DNA of 64,000 nucleotides. Origin: Globisporangium splendens (Eukaryota > Oomycota > Peronosporomycetes > Pythiales > Pythiaceae). Each line of letters opens with the position of its first letter. The first letter of the stretch is position 1. The stretch is from NCBI GenBank assembly GCA_006386115.1, contig VFIW01000046.1:1-64000 (forward strand), in the 5' to 3' direction. This document shows positions 62,961 through 64,000 of the stretch, in pieces. The position numbers were made by a program, and so were the translations under genes. Under the pieces are notes generated by a model. That model was not told the DNA's origin. It ran no database searches and saw only the letters and a list, made by a program, of their open reading frames with translations.

Positions 62961-64000
62961 TCATTCGACTCCCGTGTCTGCCTTCGCACTGGCGGTCACG
63001 TAGATTTTCTCCCTCGTGAACAGCTCGTGGAACCTCGCACTGCACTCCTCTTCTCGCATGTCTGACGCCTTGGTATCAAAGTGCAGTGTTGCAAACAGCA
63101 AGAAGCTGTGCTGGTCGTCGTAGCAGAGCTCGATGGTTGGCAGCACCCCACCCCAGATCGTCGCATCAATTTCTTTCCACACGAGAGAGCGGAACCGCAT
63201 GGCCGCGCTGCCGCTGGTTGCGCCGGCGTGTAGCGCACTGCTGTTTCTGACGGTGCGATGCGCGAGCATATTTCGAAGCTGCGGGAGTGAGATCTTCCGG
63301 TTCACCTCGATGCGCAGTGTGGTCCATCCAAGGATGCGCTGCGCGAGTCAGCGCGACGCCACGTGCAGGAACCAGAAAAACAGTCCATAGACGATCATGT
63401 TGGTGGCCCACCACAGAAAAGGGTGCGAGAGGATCGGCGCCACGAGTACGTCGTTCGCCCATTTTGGGAGGTGGATGTTCCACGTGCCTCCCGTGAGGCG
63501 ATCGATCACGTCAAACACAAACAGCCCGGCGATCACGTACTGCAGCGCTCGCAACGTAAGCAGACTCTTCTCTTGGTGCGCAGCGCCCTTCATTAGTCCA
63601 CGCGTGTTCAGATTCACGCGTTGGCACGCGATCTCAAGTTGGTTGGTCGCTGTGACCTCGGCGATCATCTGGAGCTGCTCGAGTTGCAGCATCGTGTTCT
63701 CCATGAGTTTGATCGAGTCGTGGCAGCGCATTGTGGTCTGCGCCTTGAGTTGGTGCAACGCGAGCACGCCAAGCAGCCGCGCCTCAATGTCGGCGTCGCT
63801 CTCGCGATTGCTTCCCTGCTTCATGTCTTCTGATGTGGTCGTGACGCGCGTGGTGCGTGCCGATGGTTGCGCCGGCTCGGGTGCCAATTGGATGTCCTCC
63901 AAGGAATCGAGCAGGTACTCGAGCGTCTCGGCGAGCAAGATTGTGTCTTTCGAGACGACAGCGAGCTTTTCGCGCACCTGGAGCGCCGTCGCAGGCTCGC
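62961..64000 (-). pseudogene. C-terminal part of an unknown membrane protein, with an in-frame stop
   Basis: The frame enters from beyond the window end and runs to TGA at 63348-63350. It then continues in the same frame with unbroken protein character to a stop at 62961. Before the stop are a helical, acidic part (ETLEYLLDSLEDIQLA), a coiled coil (HDSIKLMENTMLQLEQLQMI) and two membrane spans (LRALQYVIAGLFVFDVI, then PFLWWATNMIVYGLFFWFLH). After it comes a folded-looking domain (LGWTTLRIEVNRKISLPQLR, WKEIDATIWGGVLPTIELCY). No intron fits over the stop, because the only GT-AG pair nearby is about 24 bases apart. Either this allele is broken, the protein simply ends there, or one base is wrong. 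Family not recognised. Confidence 0.55.

Noticed and set aside
1..64000. CRISPR arrays, rRNA and tRNA genes
   Set aside because: No regularly spaced short repeats, and no rRNA or tRNA signature was recognised by eye. A covariance-model search would settle tRNAs.

Overview
The window looks like nuclear DNA of an oomycete, most likely of the Phytophthora/Pythium group. It has short genes packed tightly on both strands, introns of mostly 60-130 bases with GTACGT/GTAAGA-type donors, GC-rich codons, an AKR1-type palmitoyltransferase, a NIPA-type transporter, chromodomain Gypsy retroelements and hAT transposons. This is inferred from gene style, not from a database match. No rRNA, tRNA or CRISPR was seen.

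Bases 1-15,720 are a transposon-rich block. It starts with a minus-strand tandem array of LTRs separated by short internal remnants (1-2399). Next comes a fragment of old Gypsy pol (2400-3433), then a nearly complete Ty3/Gypsy chromovirus-type element with two LTRs (3434-11084). That element has gag, a textbook -1 slippery heptamer, protease, RT/RNase H/integrase, a chromodomain, and a 386-codon open frame on the opposite strand at its 3' end. A hAT transposase with one internal stop (11353-13950) and a decayed helical-repeat gene (14074-15720) follow.

Bases 16,500-55,900 are a gene-dense core. In order: a mucin-like type I surface protein; an HMG-CoA synthase fused to a ketoacyl-synthase domain; a double-hotdog thioesterase divergent from it; an unrecognised 747-residue protein; a Rieske protein; a long coiled-coil protein; an ankyrin/DHYC palmitoyltransferase; an RsmH-type rRNA methyltransferase; a shortened polycystin-like channel; a NIPA-like transporter; a PlsB/GNPAT-type acyltransferase; an AAAP amino-acid transporter; AK6/FAP7 kinase; an unrecognised coiled-coil protein; and a fused aconitase-family isomerase.

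Bases 55,900-58,700 hold another lone LTR in gene-poor DNA. The last part has an HDHD5/CECR5-type HAD hydrolase, the mitochondrial elongation factor GUF1/LepA, and the 3' part of a membrane protein with an in-frame stop that runs off the window end.

The core genes do not form one pathway. Lipid and acyl-CoA metabolism (HMG-CoA synthase fusion, thioesterase, acyltransferase, palmitoyltransferase) and mitochondrial translation (RsmH, GUF1) recur. The two items most worth following are the conserved antisense coiled-coil frame inside the Gypsy element and the HMG-CoA synthase-ketoacyl synthase fusion.
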